A stretch of DNA of 64,000 bases from Micromonospora carbonacea. GTDB taxonomy: Bacteria; Actinomycetota; Actinomycetes; Mycobacteriales; Micromonosporaceae. Location: assembly GCF_014205165.1 (NCBI RefSeq), contig NZ_JACHMZ010000001.1, forward strand, positions 4,756,501-4,820,500. Reading direction: 5' to 3'. The notes beneath the pieces were generated by a model. The model had not been told where the DNA came from. It saw nothing but the letters and a program-made list of their open reading frames with translations, and made no database searches. Both the position numbers and the translations under genes were made by a program. This document shows, in pieces, positions 1-8,370 of this stretch; positions within the stretch are counted from its first letter, which is position 1; each line of letters opens with the position of its first letter.

Positions 1-61
1 GACAATCCGCTTCGGGTCGCCTTGAATCGGATAGGTAATCCACTTAACCCCGGAGGGACCC

Positions 62-985
62 ATGACCCGCACCGCCGCCTGGAATCTCACCGACCTGCGC
101 GACCAGACCGGCCGCACCGTCGTCGTCACCGGGGCCAGCAGCGGCCTCGGCGTCGCGATCACCCGCCACCTCGCCGCACGCGGCGCCCGCGCGATCATGG
201 CGGTCCGCGACACCGGCAAGGGCCGGCGCGTACGCGACCGGCTGCGCGCCGAGCACCCGAAGGCGGACCTCGACGTCCGCCACCTGGACCTGCTCGACCT
301 CGACACCGTGCACCGGTTCGCCGACGGTCTGCGCGCCGAACGGGTCGCCGTCGACGCACTCGTCAACAACGGCGGCATCGGCAACGTGCCCCGACGCCTG
401 GGCCCGCAGGGCGTGGAGAGCCAGCTCGCCACCAACCACCTGGGACACTTCGCGCTCACCGGCCTGCTCCTGGACCGGTTGGCCGAGGGGCGCGACCCGG
501 CCGTGGTCACCGTCGCCTCCGGCCTCTACCGGCTCGGCCGCCTCGACCTCGACGACCTCGCCGCCGAACGCCGCTACTCACCGGGCCGCGCGTACGCCAC
601 CTCCAAGCTCGCCAACGTGCTCTTCGCCCTGGAGCTCGACCGCCGGCTGCGCGCCGCCGGCTCCCCGGTGCGCAGCCTGCTCGCCCATCCCGGCGTGGCC
701 AGGACCGACCTGAACCGCGAGGCGCCGCTGCTGGACCGGGTCGTCGGCAGGCTGCTGGGGCTCCTCCTGGGCCGGCCGGTCGACGACGCCGTGACGTCGA
801 TCCTCTACGCCGCCACCGAGCCTGCGGCGCCCACCGGCCGGCACCTCGGCCCGGGTCGGCCGCCACGCCCGGCCCGGCCGACGTTCGAGACGCTCACCGG
901 GGCGGCCACCGACCCCGACCTCGCGGCGCGGCTGTGGGCCCGCTCCGCGCAGCTCACCGGAGTGGACGTCGCGCCGGCGTGTTAG
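62..985 (+). CDS. Short-chain dehydrogenase/reductase (SDR)
   Basis: 307 aa NAD(P)-dependent oxidoreductase of the classical SDR fold. Visible motifs: cofactor glycine motif TGASSGLG (residues 23-30), VNNGG (101-105, NNAG variant), active-site Ser in VASG (~153) and YATSK (178-182). It belongs to the retinol-dehydrogenase/WW-oxidoreductase-like branch common in actinomycetes and closely resembles the SDR at 18764-19675, including the ATNHLGHFALTGLLLD stretch. The ATG follows a strong GGAGGG site 5-6 bases upstream. The stop abuts the start of the next gene, so the two are probably co-transcribed. Substrate cannot be told from sequence. Confidence 0.9.
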   Translation: MTRTAAWNLTDLRDQTGRTVVVTGASSGLGVAITRHLAARGARAIMAVRDTGKGRRVRDRLRAEHPKADLDVRHLDLLDLDTVHRFADGLRAERVAVDALVNNGGIGNVPRRLGPQGVESQLATNHLGHFALTGLLLDRLAEGRDPAVVTVASGLYRLGRLDLDDLAAERRYSPGRAYATSKLANVLFALELDRRLRAAGSPVRSLLAHPGVARTDLNREAPLLDRVVGRLLGLLLGRPVDDAVTSILYAATEPAAPTGRHLGPGRPPRPARPTFETLTGAATDPDLAARLWARSAQLTGVDVAPAC

Positions 986-1915
986 ATGGGGGCCATGGAC
1001 ATCGTCGAGCGGCTGGCCGGGGCCTCGCGCATCGGGCTGGGGCTGGCGGCCGTCGGCCGGCCGGGCTACATCAACCTCGGCCGGGCCACGGACCTGCCGG
1101 CCGAACGCTCCGTCGAGGCCATGCGGGCCCGCGCCCACGAGCTGCTCGACCGGGCGTACGCGGCCGGCGTCCGCTATGTCGACGTCGCCCGCTCCTACGG
1201 CCGGGCGGAGGAGTTCCTCGCCCAGTGGCTGCACGCCCGGCCGGACGCGGACGACGTCGTCGTCGGCAGCAAGTGGGGCTACACCTACACGGCCGGGTGG
1301 CGGGTCGACGCCGAGGTGCACGAGACCAAGGACCACGGCGTCGCCACGTTCACCCGGCAGCTCGGCGAGACACGCGCGCTGCTCGGCGACCGCCTCGACC
1401 TCTACCAGATCCACTCGGTCACCCCGGACAGCCCCGCGCTGCACGACACGGGCCTGCACCGGCGGCTCGCCGACCTCTCCGCCGCAGGCACGGTCGTCGG
1501 GCTGTCGACCAGCGGCCCGGCGCAGGCCGAGACGGTCCGGGCAGCGCTCGGCGTGCGGGTCGACGGTCGGCCGCTGTTCCGCAGCGTGCAGGCCACCTGG
1601 AACCTCCTGGAGCCCAGCGCCGGCCCGGCGCTGGCCGCGGCGCACGCAGCCGGCTGCCTGGTGATCGTGAAGGAGGCGCTGGCCAACGGCCGCCTCGCCG
1701 TGGGCGGGCACGCGCCCGGCGACGCCGCCGCCCTCGCCGCCGCGCTGCGCCAGCCGTGGGCGACCGTCGTGCTCTCCGGGGCCGCGACCGCCGACCAGTT
1801 GGCCTCGAACCTGCGGGCGGAGGAGGAGCCCACCGGCGACCCCGCCCGGTGGGCGGGCCTGGCGGTGCCCGCCGACCGTTACTGGGCCGACCGGTCGCGG
1901 CTGCCCTGGACGTAG
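986..1915 (+). CDS. Aldo/keto reductase
   Basis: 309 aa TIM-barrel NAD(P)H-dependent reductase. The catalytic set is visible: Asp66, Tyr71 (in ARSYG), Lys96 (GSKWG) and His143 (QIHS). It starts immediately after the TAG of the upstream SDR, with no spacer; an internal ATG nine bases downstream (MDIVERL) is an alternative start. An SDR plus AKR pair suggests successive carbonyl reductions on a small molecule, but nothing here names the substrate. Confidence 0.88.
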   Translation: MGAMDIVERLAGASRIGLGLAAVGRPGYINLGRATDLPAERSVEAMRARAHELLDRAYAAGVRYVDVARSYGRAEEFLAQWLHARPDADDVVVGSKWGYTYTAGWRVDAEVHETKDHGVATFTRQLGETRALLGDRLDLYQIHSVTPDSPALHDTGLHRRLADLSAAGTVVGLSTSGPAQAETVRAALGVRVDGRPLFRSVQATWNLLEPSAGPALAAAHAAGCLVIVKEALANGRLAVGGHAPGDAAALAAALRQPWATVVLSGAATADQLASNLRAEEEPTGDPARWAGLAVPADRYWADRSRLPWT

Positions 1916-2006
1916 CCCCGGGCCCGCGTGGCCTAGCCCCGGGCCTCGCGCGGCCCAGCCCCGGGCCCGCGTGGCTGCGGGCGGCCTAGCCCCGGGCCTC
2001 GCGCGG
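1913..2006. repeat. GC-rich tandem direct repeats between convergent genes
   Basis: Two alternating units occur twice each: AGCCCCGGGCCCGCGTGGC at 1914-1932 and 1957-1975, and a unit beginning CTAGCCCCGGGCCTCGCG at 1933-1953 and 1986-2006. Each contains a CCCCGGG palindrome. The array runs from the stop of the aldo/keto reductase into the 3' end of the convergent deoR-type gene, so the last codons of the regulator lie in the repeat. It may act as a two-way transcription end; that part is inference. Confidence 0.7.
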
Positions 2007-2825
2007 TCGCGGCGGGGTCGCCGGGACGACCAGCTCCACCTCGTTCGCCGCCAGGGCGTCCCGCAGCTCGGGTGCCGGCATCCGGTCGGTGACCAGGTAG
2101 TCGGCGACGCCCAGCTCCGACACCTGGGCGAACAGCCGGCGGCCGAACTTGGACGAGTCGGCGAGGATCGCCACCCGGGTCGCGCGGGAGAGCATCTCCT
2201 GCATCATCGCGGCCTCGGCGAGGTTGCTCGTCGTGTAGCCGGCGTCGGCGTCGACCGCGCCGACCCCGATCAGCGCCAGGTCGCAGCTGACGTCCAGCTC
2301 CGCGCCGGTGTTGGCGCGGAAGCTGACCGGGCCGACCGTGGCCAGGGTGAGCGAGCGCACCGCGCCGCCGAAGATGTAGATGTCGCGGACGGCCGTGGGC
2401 GGCAGCGCGCCGGGCACCAGCAGGTTGTTCGTCGCCACCGTGAGGTCGCGGTGCTGGCGCAGGTTGCGGGCGAGCGCGAGCGTGGTCGTCCCACCATTGA
2501 TCATGATGGTCGAGCCGTCCTTGACCAGCCCCGCGGCCAGCGTCGCGATCTTCTCCTTCTCGCGCTCCTGGAAGGTGAGCCGCTGGTCGACGGCCCGGTC
2601 GGTGCGGGAGACCGTGGCGAGGCTGACCGCGCCGCCGTAGGTGCGCACGAGGATGCCCTCGGCGCTGAGCTGGTCCAGGTCGCGCCGCACCGTGTCGATG
2701 GAGACGCCGAAGCGCTCCGCCAGCTCGCCCACCGTGACCTGGCCGGCGTCGGCGACGTACGCGGCAAGCTGAGCCTTGCGCCCGGCGGGCAGGTGGCGCT
2801 GCCGTTCGTCCCTGTCCTCGCTCAC
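1986..2825 (-). CDS. DeoR/GlpR-family transcriptional regulator of the sugar operon
   Basis: 279 aa repressor-type regulator with an N-terminal DeoR helix-turn-helix (VTVGELAERFGVSIDTVRRD) and a C-terminal DeoRC sugar-phosphate sensor domain (INGGTTT, GVGAVD, LADSSKFG). The GTG at 2825 is chosen because GGAGGGAG lies five bases upstream; the ATG at 2858 that would add 11 residues has no ribosome site. It is divergent from the ABC transporter/aldolase/kinase operon starting at 3120, the usual arrangement for local control by a phosphorylated sugar intermediate. The 3' end runs into a GC-rich repeat. Confidence 0.9.
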   Translation of the reverse strand: MSEDRDERQRHLPAGRKAQLAAYVADAGQVTVGELAERFGVSIDTVRRDLDQLSAEGILVRTYGGAVSLATVSRTDRAVDQRLTFQEREKEKIATLAAGLVKDGSTIMINGGTTTLALARNLRQHRDLTVATNNLLVPGALPPTAVRDIYIFGGAVRSLTLATVGPVSFRANTGAELDVSCDLALIGVGAVDADAGYTTSNLAEAAMMQEMLSRATRVAILADSSKFGRRLFAQVSELGVADYLVTDRMPAPELRDALAANEVELVVPATPPRPREARG

Positions 2826-3119
2826 TGATCTCCCTCCATCAGTGCGGCAGTATGCCACAAATGCGACCCAGTCACGCGCATCACCGCACAGAACCGCAGG
2901 GAGCAGCCCGCCTGGGCAGGGCCGCAGAGACGCCCCTCACCTGCACACAAGCAGGTAGTTTGCGGGCCCGGCGGCCGCCCAGCCGGCCTTGCAGCGCGGC
3001 ACCGTGCCGCACTCCGCTGTTTTCTGCCGTTCTTCTCTTGTCTCCATCCGTAACACGCTGCTAACGTGGCCGCCAACACAGCACAGAACAGAAAGATCTA
3101 GATATAGAAGGAGCCCGCC
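2826..3119. promoter_or_regulatory. Divergent control region of deoR-type gene and sugar operon
   Basis: 294 bp without a gene. The nonamer GCACAGAAC occurs in the same orientation at 2886-2894, near the regulator start, and at 3081-3089, near the binding-protein start; DeoR proteins often use spaced repeats, so these are operator candidates. An AT-rich stretch (AGATCTAGATATAGAAGGAG) directly precedes the binding-protein ATG and ends in its Shine-Dalgarno site. Operator assignment is inference only. Confidence 0.4.
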
Positions 3120-4409
3120 ATGACGACTCGCGCGACCCGGCTGAAGCGACTGATAGGGGCGGTGACGGTGGCGGCGACGGTGGCCGCCGTCGCGGCGTGC
3201 GGCTCGGGCGACTCGGGCGACACCGCCGCGGACGGCACCGTCACGCTGGAGTTCGCCCAGTGGTGGGGTGCCGAACTCCCGGCCGGGGACTTTGACAAGA
3301 TCATCAACGACTTCACCGCGCAGAACCCGAACATCAAGATCAAGCTGCTCAGCGCGCCGTACGCCTCCACCAAGCAGCAGCTCGTCACCGGCGCGGCGTC
3401 CAAGACGCTGCCCGACGTGGTCGGCCTCGACGGGGCCTGGGTCAACGACTTCGCCAAGCAGGGCGCGATCGCCGACATGTCCAAGCTGATGACGGACGCG
3501 AGCTACGACCCCAGCCAGCTCGCCAGCCAGATCCAGCTCGACGGCAAGACCTACATGATCCCGGTGGTCAACTTCGTCTACCCGCTCTTCGTCAACAAGG
3601 ACCTGTTGACCAAGGCCGGCGTCGCGGACGTGCCCGCCACGCGCAGCGAGTTCCTCGACGCGGCGAAGAAGATCAGCGCCACCGGCGACAACGTCAAGGG
3701 CTGGGCGCTCCCGCTCGACACCGCCGTGCCCAACGGCATCCAGAACGACGTCATGTCCTGGCTGTGGGCCTCGGGCGGCAGCATGCTGACCGACGGCAAG
3801 CCGAACCTGACCAGCCCCCAGGTCAAGAGCACCGTCGAGTACGTCAAGAGCCTCAACGACGCCGGCGTCATCGCCCCCGGCTCCCTCACCATGAAGGAGC
3901 AGGACAAGGTCGAGAAGTTCAGCAACGGCCAGGTCGGCATGATGATCGACTCGCTGGCGCACATCAACCTGATCAAGAAGAACAAGCCGGACCTGAACTT
4001 CGAGGTGGCGGCCCTGCCGGCCGAGGACGGCTACACCGGCAAGCGCGGCATCCCGTACGCGTCGTGGGGCATCGGCATCTCCAACTCCACCAAGCACAAG
4101 GCCGAGGCGTTCAAGTTCGTCTCCTACCTGATGAGCCAGGAGACCAACGCGAAGCTGAGCACGATCGCCAACGGCTTCCCCGGCAACAAGAACGCCGAGC
4201 CCGACTTCAGCGACAGCGACCCGCTGTTCAAGGCGGCCTTCGACATCTACAAGCAGGGCTACCCCGCCAACGAGTTCGTCGGCCTGCCCAAGGCCGAGGA
4301 CCTCATGCGCAGCTTCGACGAGCAGCTCCAGCTCGTGCTGACCGGCAAGCAGAGCGTCGACGACGCCCTGGCCAAGTCGCAGGAGTCCTGGTCCTCGGTG
4401 ATCGGTTAG
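3120..4409 (+). CDS. Sugar ABC transporter substrate-binding lipoprotein
   Basis: 429 aa extracytoplasmic solute-binding protein, family 1 (MalE/MsmE type). The signal peptide ends in lipobox AVAAC with Cys27 as the lipidated residue, followed by an acidic linker. The mature part has the typical EFAQWWG start, the region around PYASTKQQL, and a C-terminal QQLQLVLTGKQSVDDAL helix that is a family hallmark. It starts at ATG after AGAAGGAG. It is the first gene of the operon, and a 16-bp intercistronic hairpin follows it. The ligand is unknown; the downstream kinase, aldolase and isomerase point to a hexose or a hexose-containing oligosaccharide. Confidence 0.93.
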   Translation: MTTRATRLKRLIGAVTVAATVAAVAACGSGDSGDTAADGTVTLEFAQWWGAELPAGDFDKIINDFTAQNPNIKIKLLSAPYASTKQQLVTGAASKTLPDVVGLDGAWVNDFAKQGAIADMSKLMTDASYDPSQLASQIQLDGKTYMIPVVNFVYPLFVNKDLLTKAGVADVPATRSEFLDAAKKISATGDNVKGWALPLDTAVPNGIQNDVMSWLWASGGSMLTDGKPNLTSPQVKSTVEYVKSLNDAGVIAPGSLTMKEQDKVEKFSNGQVGMMIDSLAHINLIKKNKPDLNFEVAALPAEDGYTGKRGIPYASWGIGISNSTKHKAEAFKFVSYLMSQETNAKLSTIANGFPGNKNAEPDFSDSDPLFKAAFDIYKQGYPANEFVGLPKAEDLMRSFDEQLQLVLTGKQSVDDALAKSQESWSSVIG

Positions 4410-4415
4410 TCCACC

Positions 4416-4449
4416 CGGGCGCCGCGCCGGTCCACCGGCGCGGCGCCCG
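4416..4449 (+). terminator. Intercistronic hairpin (partial terminator or mRNA stabiliser)
   Basis: Perfect 16-base inverted repeat, CGGGCGCCGCGCCGGT (4416-4431) and its complement (4434-4449), just after the binding-protein stop and before the first permease. No U-tract follows. Hairpins here usually let binding protein outnumber permease by attenuation or by protecting the upstream mRNA from 3' decay. The function is inferred from position. Confidence 0.7.
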
Positions 4450-4464
4450 ACCAAGGAGACAGCG

Positions 4465-5421
4465 ATGACATCCGCGCACGTCGAGCCCGTGACCGCGCCG
4501 CCGGTCGCGCCGCCGGCCGGGCGGCCCGCCCCGGGCCGGGCCCGCGTCAACCCGGCCCGGCGCCTGATCCCGTACGCCTACCTGTCCCCCACCATCGTGC
4601 TGATGATGGTCCTGATGGTGGTCCCCATCGTCATGGTGGTGGGCTACTCGTTCCGGGACAACGTGATCGTCCAGGAGAACCCGGTCCTCGTCGGGTTCGC
4701 CAACTACACCAAGGTGCTCACCGACCCGGACTTCCTGGTCGCGTTGAAGAACACCGCCGTCTTCATCTCGGTCAGCACCGTCGCCCACCTGGTCCTCGGC
4801 CTCGGCTTCGCGTTGATGCTCAACACGCAACTGCTGAGCGGGGTCACCAAGGCGGTCTTCCGGATCGTCTACATCCTGCCCTGGCTGTTCACGATCGCGG
4901 TGATCGCGGTGATCTGGCGGCTGCTGCTCGACCCGGCCGGCGTGGTCAACTACGTGCTCCAGACGCTCGGCCTCGTGCAGGAGGGCGTGAACTGGCTCGG
5001 CGACCCGAGCACCGCGCTCTGGGCGGTCACGTTCGCCAACGTCTGGTCCGGCTACCCGTTCTTCATGATCAGCCTGCTCGCCGCGTTGCAGGGCATCTCG
5101 GCCGACCTGTACGAGGCGGCCGCCGTGGACGGAGCCGGACCGCTGCGGCGGTTCCTCAACGTGACGCTGCCGCAGCTGCGGCCCGTGATCATCAGCATGG
5201 CGGTGCTCGACCTGATCTGGACCTCCCAGCAGTTCGCGCTGATCTGGATGATGACCGGCGGCGGGCCGCTGAACACCACCGAGATGCTCAGCACCTACAC
5301 CTACAAGCAGGCCTTCAGCGAATACGAGTTCGCGACCGCCTCGGCCGCCGCCGTGATCGTGCTGCTGCTGACGATGGTCCTGGCCTTCTTCTACGTTCGC
5401 CAGCAGCAAAGGGAGCGGTGA
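4465..5421 (+). CDS. Sugar ABC transporter permease, MalF type
   Basis: 318 aa inner-membrane permease with about six membrane helices and a cytoplasmic N-terminal Pro/Arg-rich tail. The EAA loop that contacts the ATPase is visible as YEAAAVDGAGPLRRFLNVTLP. ATG preceded by CAAGGAGA. It forms a heterodimer with the next gene product. No ATP-binding subunit is encoded in the operon, so a shared MsmK/MsiK-like ATPase is expected elsewhere in the genome (established for many actinomycete CUT1 systems). Confidence 0.93.
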   Translation: MTSAHVEPVTAPPVAPPAGRPAPGRARVNPARRLIPYAYLSPTIVLMMVLMVVPIVMVVGYSFRDNVIVQENPVLVGFANYTKVLTDPDFLVALKNTAVFISVSTVAHLVLGLGFALMLNTQLLSGVTKAVFRIVYILPWLFTIAVIAVIWRLLLDPAGVVNYVLQTLGLVQEGVNWLGDPSTALWAVTFANVWSGYPFFMISLLAALQGISADLYEAAAVDGAGPLRRFLNVTLPQLRPVIISMAVLDLIWTSQQFALIWMMTGGGPLNTTEMLSTYTYKQAFSEYEFATASAAAVIVLLLTMVLAFFYVRQQQRER

Positions 5422-5422
5422 G

Positions 5423-6265
5423 ATGGCAGGCGTCAAGCGGCGGCACACCCTCGCGAAGGCCGGCGTCGTCACGGGCCTCGTCCTCGGCGGGCTGTTCGCC
5501 GCCCTACCGGTGCTGTGGATGCTCTCCACCTCGTTCAAGGGCAACGGGGAGGTCTTCGCAAACCCGCCGCAGTTGATCACCGAGGGCTTCTCGTTCGACG
5601 CGTACCGGGAGATCCTGGGCAACGGCGAGCAGCTGCGGTTCTTCCTCAACAGCTACATCGTGGCCGGCGCGGTGACCCTGCTGACGCTGCTGGTCGCCGT
5701 CCTGGCGGGCTTCGCGTTCAGCCGCTTCACGTTCCCGTTCCAGCGGACCATCAACGCCGTGATCGTCAGCGTCCAGGCGGTGCCGCCGATCACGCTGGTC
5801 ATCCCCTACTTCGGGCTCGTCGTCGCGCTCGGCCTCTACAACACCTATCCCGGCCTGATCCTCACCCACATGGTGTTCACCCTGCCGTACGCGATCATCA
5901 TGACCACCGCGTACCTGAACACCCTGCCCAAGGAGCTGGACGAGTCGGTCAAGGTCGACGGCGGCACCGGCTGGACGGCGCTGTGGCGCATCCTCGTGCC
6001 GGTCTCGGTGCCCGGCCTCATCGCGGTCGGGGTCTACACGTTCATGATCTCGTGGAACGAGTACCTGTTCGCGCTGACGCTGACCCGCACCAACGACATG
6101 CGCACGGTGCCCATCGGCATCCAGATGCTCATGGGCCAGCACTCGTACGAGTGGAACCAGATGATGGCGATGAGCATCCTCGGCTCCATCCCGGTCCTGG
6201 TGCTCTTCCTCCTCTTCCAGCGGCGCTTCATCGGCGGCCTCACCGCCGGCGCCGTGAAGGCCTGA
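5423..6265 (+). CDS. Sugar ABC transporter permease, MalG type
   Basis: 280 aa second permease subunit. Membrane helices begin at residues ~12-35; the EAA-loop equivalent reads LDESVKVDGGTGWTALWRILVP. The C-terminus QRRFIGGLTAGAVKA is characteristic of MalG-like subunits. One base separates its ATG from the stop of the MalF-type gene, so translation is probably coupled. It continues into a 34-bp gap before the aldolase gene. Confidence 0.93.
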   Translation: MAGVKRRHTLAKAGVVTGLVLGGLFAALPVLWMLSTSFKGNGEVFANPPQLITEGFSFDAYREILGNGEQLRFFLNSYIVAGAVTLLTLLVAVLAGFAFSRFTFPFQRTINAVIVSVQAVPPITLVIPYFGLVVALGLYNTYPGLILTHMVFTLPYAIIMTTAYLNTLPKELDESVKVDGGTGWTALWRILVPVSVPGLIAVGVYTFMISWNEYLFALTLTRTNDMRTVPIGIQMLMGQHSYEWNQMMAMSILGSIPVLVLFLLFQRRFIGGLTAGAVKA

Positions 6266-6299
6266 CCACACCCTCTCTGCACTAAGGAGCAACACCGAC

Positions 6300-7163
6300 A
6301 TGCTGACGACCGGCAAGACGATCCTGGACGTCGCCAACGAGCACAGCTTCGCCGTGCCCGCGTTCAACATCAGCGACTGGGCCATGTTCCGGGGCATCGT
6401 GGAGATCAGCGAGGAGAAGAACGCTCCCCTGATCGTCGGGATCCACCCGGACGAGGTGCGGCACATCGGCCGCGAGATGATCACCGGCATCATCGAGCGC
6501 GCGCACAGCTCGACCGTCCCGATCGCGATCCACTGGGACCACGGCGCGACCTACGAGCAGATGCTCCAGGCGTTCCAGTACGGCTTCACGTCCGTGATGA
6601 TCGACGGCTCGCTGAAGCCGTTCGACGAGAACCTCGCCATCACCAAGAAGGTCACCGACTCCGCGCACGTCCTCGGCGTGTCGGTGGAGGGCGAGCTGGG
6701 CACGATCGGCGGCAACGACAGCTACGCCGAGGCCGGCGCGGCCGAGATCATCTACACCGACCCGGACGACGCGGTCACCTTCGTGAAGACCACGGGCGTG
6801 GACAGCCTCGCCATCGCGATCGGCACCTTCCACGGCTTCTACCCGGCGCACCTCAAGCCGGAGCTGAAGCTCGACCTGCTCAAGGAGATCAAGAGCCGGG
6901 TGGGGATCCCGCTGGTGCTGCACGGCGGCTCCGGCAACCCGGACGACGAGATCCGCGAGGCGGCCCGGATCGGCATCAACAAGATCAACATCTCGACGGA
7001 CATCAAGGTCGCCTACCACGACAAGATGCGCGAGGTGCTGGGCAGCGACTCGAAGGTGCGCGAGCCCAACGCCATCCAGCCGGCCTGCCTCGACGCCATG
7101 AAGGAGGTCGCCGCGCACAAGATCGACCTGTTCGGCGCCACCGGCAAGGGCTCGCTCTACTGA
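6300..7163 (+). CDS. Class II (zinc) ketose-bisphosphate aldolase
   Basis: 287 aa cytoplasmic aldolase of the FbaA/GatY/KbaY family (usual length 280-350). It cleaves a ketose 1,6-bisphosphate to dihydroxyacetone phosphate and an aldehyde. Visible: HWDHG with catalytic Asp and zinc His, EGELGTIGG, GTFHG (zinc His), LHGGSG (zinc His) and the phosphate-binding NISTD. The short form and GatY-like motifs fit tagatose- or fructose-bisphosphate. ATG follows TAAGGAG. The next gene, a sugar kinase, starts one base after its stop, which makes sequential action plausible. Confidence 0.92.
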   Translation: MLTTGKTILDVANEHSFAVPAFNISDWAMFRGIVEISEEKNAPLIVGIHPDEVRHIGREMITGIIERAHSSTVPIAIHWDHGATYEQMLQAFQYGFTSVMIDGSLKPFDENLAITKKVTDSAHVLGVSVEGELGTIGGNDSYAEAGAAEIIYTDPDDAVTFVKTTGVDSLAIAIGTFHGFYPAHLKPELKLDLLKEIKSRVGIPLVLHGGSGNPDDEIREAARIGINKINISTDIKVAYHDKMREVLGSDSKVREPNAIQPACLDAMKEVAAHKIDLFGATGKGSLY

Positions 7164-7164
7164 C

Positions 7165-8370
7165 ATGGCCGACGCCTCCCGGGTGGTCCTCGGCCTCGGC
7201 GGCTGCGTCGACCAGGAGCTGACGCTGACCGCCGACGTCCTGGAACGGCTGGTCACCGACTACGGCATCGCCGCCGCCGAACTGGCGACGCCGCCGACCG
7301 CCGTGAACAGCGAGCGGGACCTCGTGGTGTCCATCCTCGGCTACGTGGCCCAGGGCCGGGGCGGCGAGCACTTCGTCGCCGCCGCCCCGGCCCTGGAGAC
7401 CTTCGCCGACCGGTTCCCGCACCGCACGACCCTGGGCGGCACCTCCGTGCGGGCCGGGATCCTGCTCAGCCGGCTGGGCGTGCCGTCGACGCTGCACCTG
7501 GTCAGCGTCAACGACACCGTCCGGCGGCTGCTGCCGGCCGGCACCGCGTACGTCTCCAGCGGCGTCGCGGACACCTACCATCCCCACCTGATCGTCCAAT
7601 ACCACCAGGGCCTGCGGATCCGGGCCGGCGACATCGACGTCACCGCGCCGTTCCCCAACCGGCTGATCTACGTCAACGACCCGGCCAACAGCGCGCTGCT
7701 GCTCACCGGCGACCTCGGCGACCGGCTCGGCCGCGCCGACGTGTTCCTGATCTCCGGCTTCAACGCCATGCGCGACGCGGCCGAACTCGACCGGCGGCTC
7801 GCCGAGCTGCGCGCCCACATGCGGCGGCTGCCGCCTGAGGCGGTGACCTACTTCGAGGACGCGGCCTACCACGAGCCCGCCTTCAGCCGCCGGGTCCGCG
7901 ACGCGCTGCTCGACGCGATCGACGTGTACGGGCTCAACGAGGACGAGTTGCAGTCCTACCTCGGGCGTGCGGTGGACCTGCTCTCGCCCGACCAGGTCGC
8001 CGACGCGCTCACCGCCGTGCACGCCCTCGTCCCCGCGCCGACGCTGGTGCTGCACACGAAGTACTGGGCGGCGGCGCTCGGCGCGGACGCCCGCCGCTAC
8101 GCAGACGCCCTCGACACCGGCACCCTGCTGGCCGCGACCCGCTACGCCCACGGCGACGACTTCACCGACGCCGACGTCGACCGGCTGCGCCGGCAGCCCC
8201 GCCGGCCCGAGTCCGTCGCCTTCGCCGCCGCGCTGCACGAGCGGCTCGGCGACCGGGTCCACTGCGTCCCCGGGTTCGCCCTCGACGTCGCCGACCCCAC
8301 CACCATCGGCCTGGGCGACACCTTCGTCGGCGGCTTCCTCGCCGCGCTCGTCCGCCAGGAGGAACGATGA
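7165..8370 (+). CDS. ADP-dependent glucokinase/phosphofructokinase-like kinase
   Basis: 401 aa member of the ADP_PFK_GK family in the ribokinase superfamily, best known from archaea and animals. Seen: GGTSVRAGILLSRLG (substrate region), LISGFNAM, an acidic region around YFEDAAYHE, and the catalytic GLGDTFVGG near residue 386, where the Asp is the general base of the superfamily GxGD motif. The family uses ADP rather than ATP; that specificity is known of the family and not proven here. Upstream aldolase and downstream phosphomannose isomerase suggest that it makes a hexose phosphate or bisphosphate in a dedicated catabolic route. It overlaps the next gene by 4 bases (ATGA). Confidence 0.82.
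   Translation: MADASRVVLGLGGCVDQELTLTADVLERLVTDYGIAAAELATPPTAVNSERDLVVSILGYVAQGRGGEHFVAAAPALETFADRFPHRTTLGGTSVRAGILLSRLGVPSTLHLVSVNDTVRRLLPAGTAYVSSGVADTYHPHLIVQYHQGLRIRAGDIDVTAPFPNRLIYVNDPANSALLLTGDLGDRLGRADVFLISGFNAMRDAAELDRRLAELRAHMRRLPPEAVTYFEDAAYHEPAFSRRVRDALLDAIDVYGLNEDELQSYLGRAVDLLSPDQVADALTAVHALVPAPTLVLHTKYWAAALGADARRYADALDTGTLLAATRYAHGDDFTDADVDRLRRQPRRPESVAFAAALHERLGDRVHCVPGFALDVADPTTIGLGDTFVGGFLAALVRQEER

Noticed and set aside
22..1989. 655-codon plus frame over the first two genes
   Set aside because: Arg/Pro-rich shadow of the SDR and AKR genes, both of which carry intact catalytic motifs in their own frames.
2937..4550. Long antisense frames over the ABC operons, katG, helR and hydrolases
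   Set aside because: High third-position G+C opens frames on the other strand. They give Arg/Gly/Ala-rich or His/Asp-rich nonsense with no family motif.
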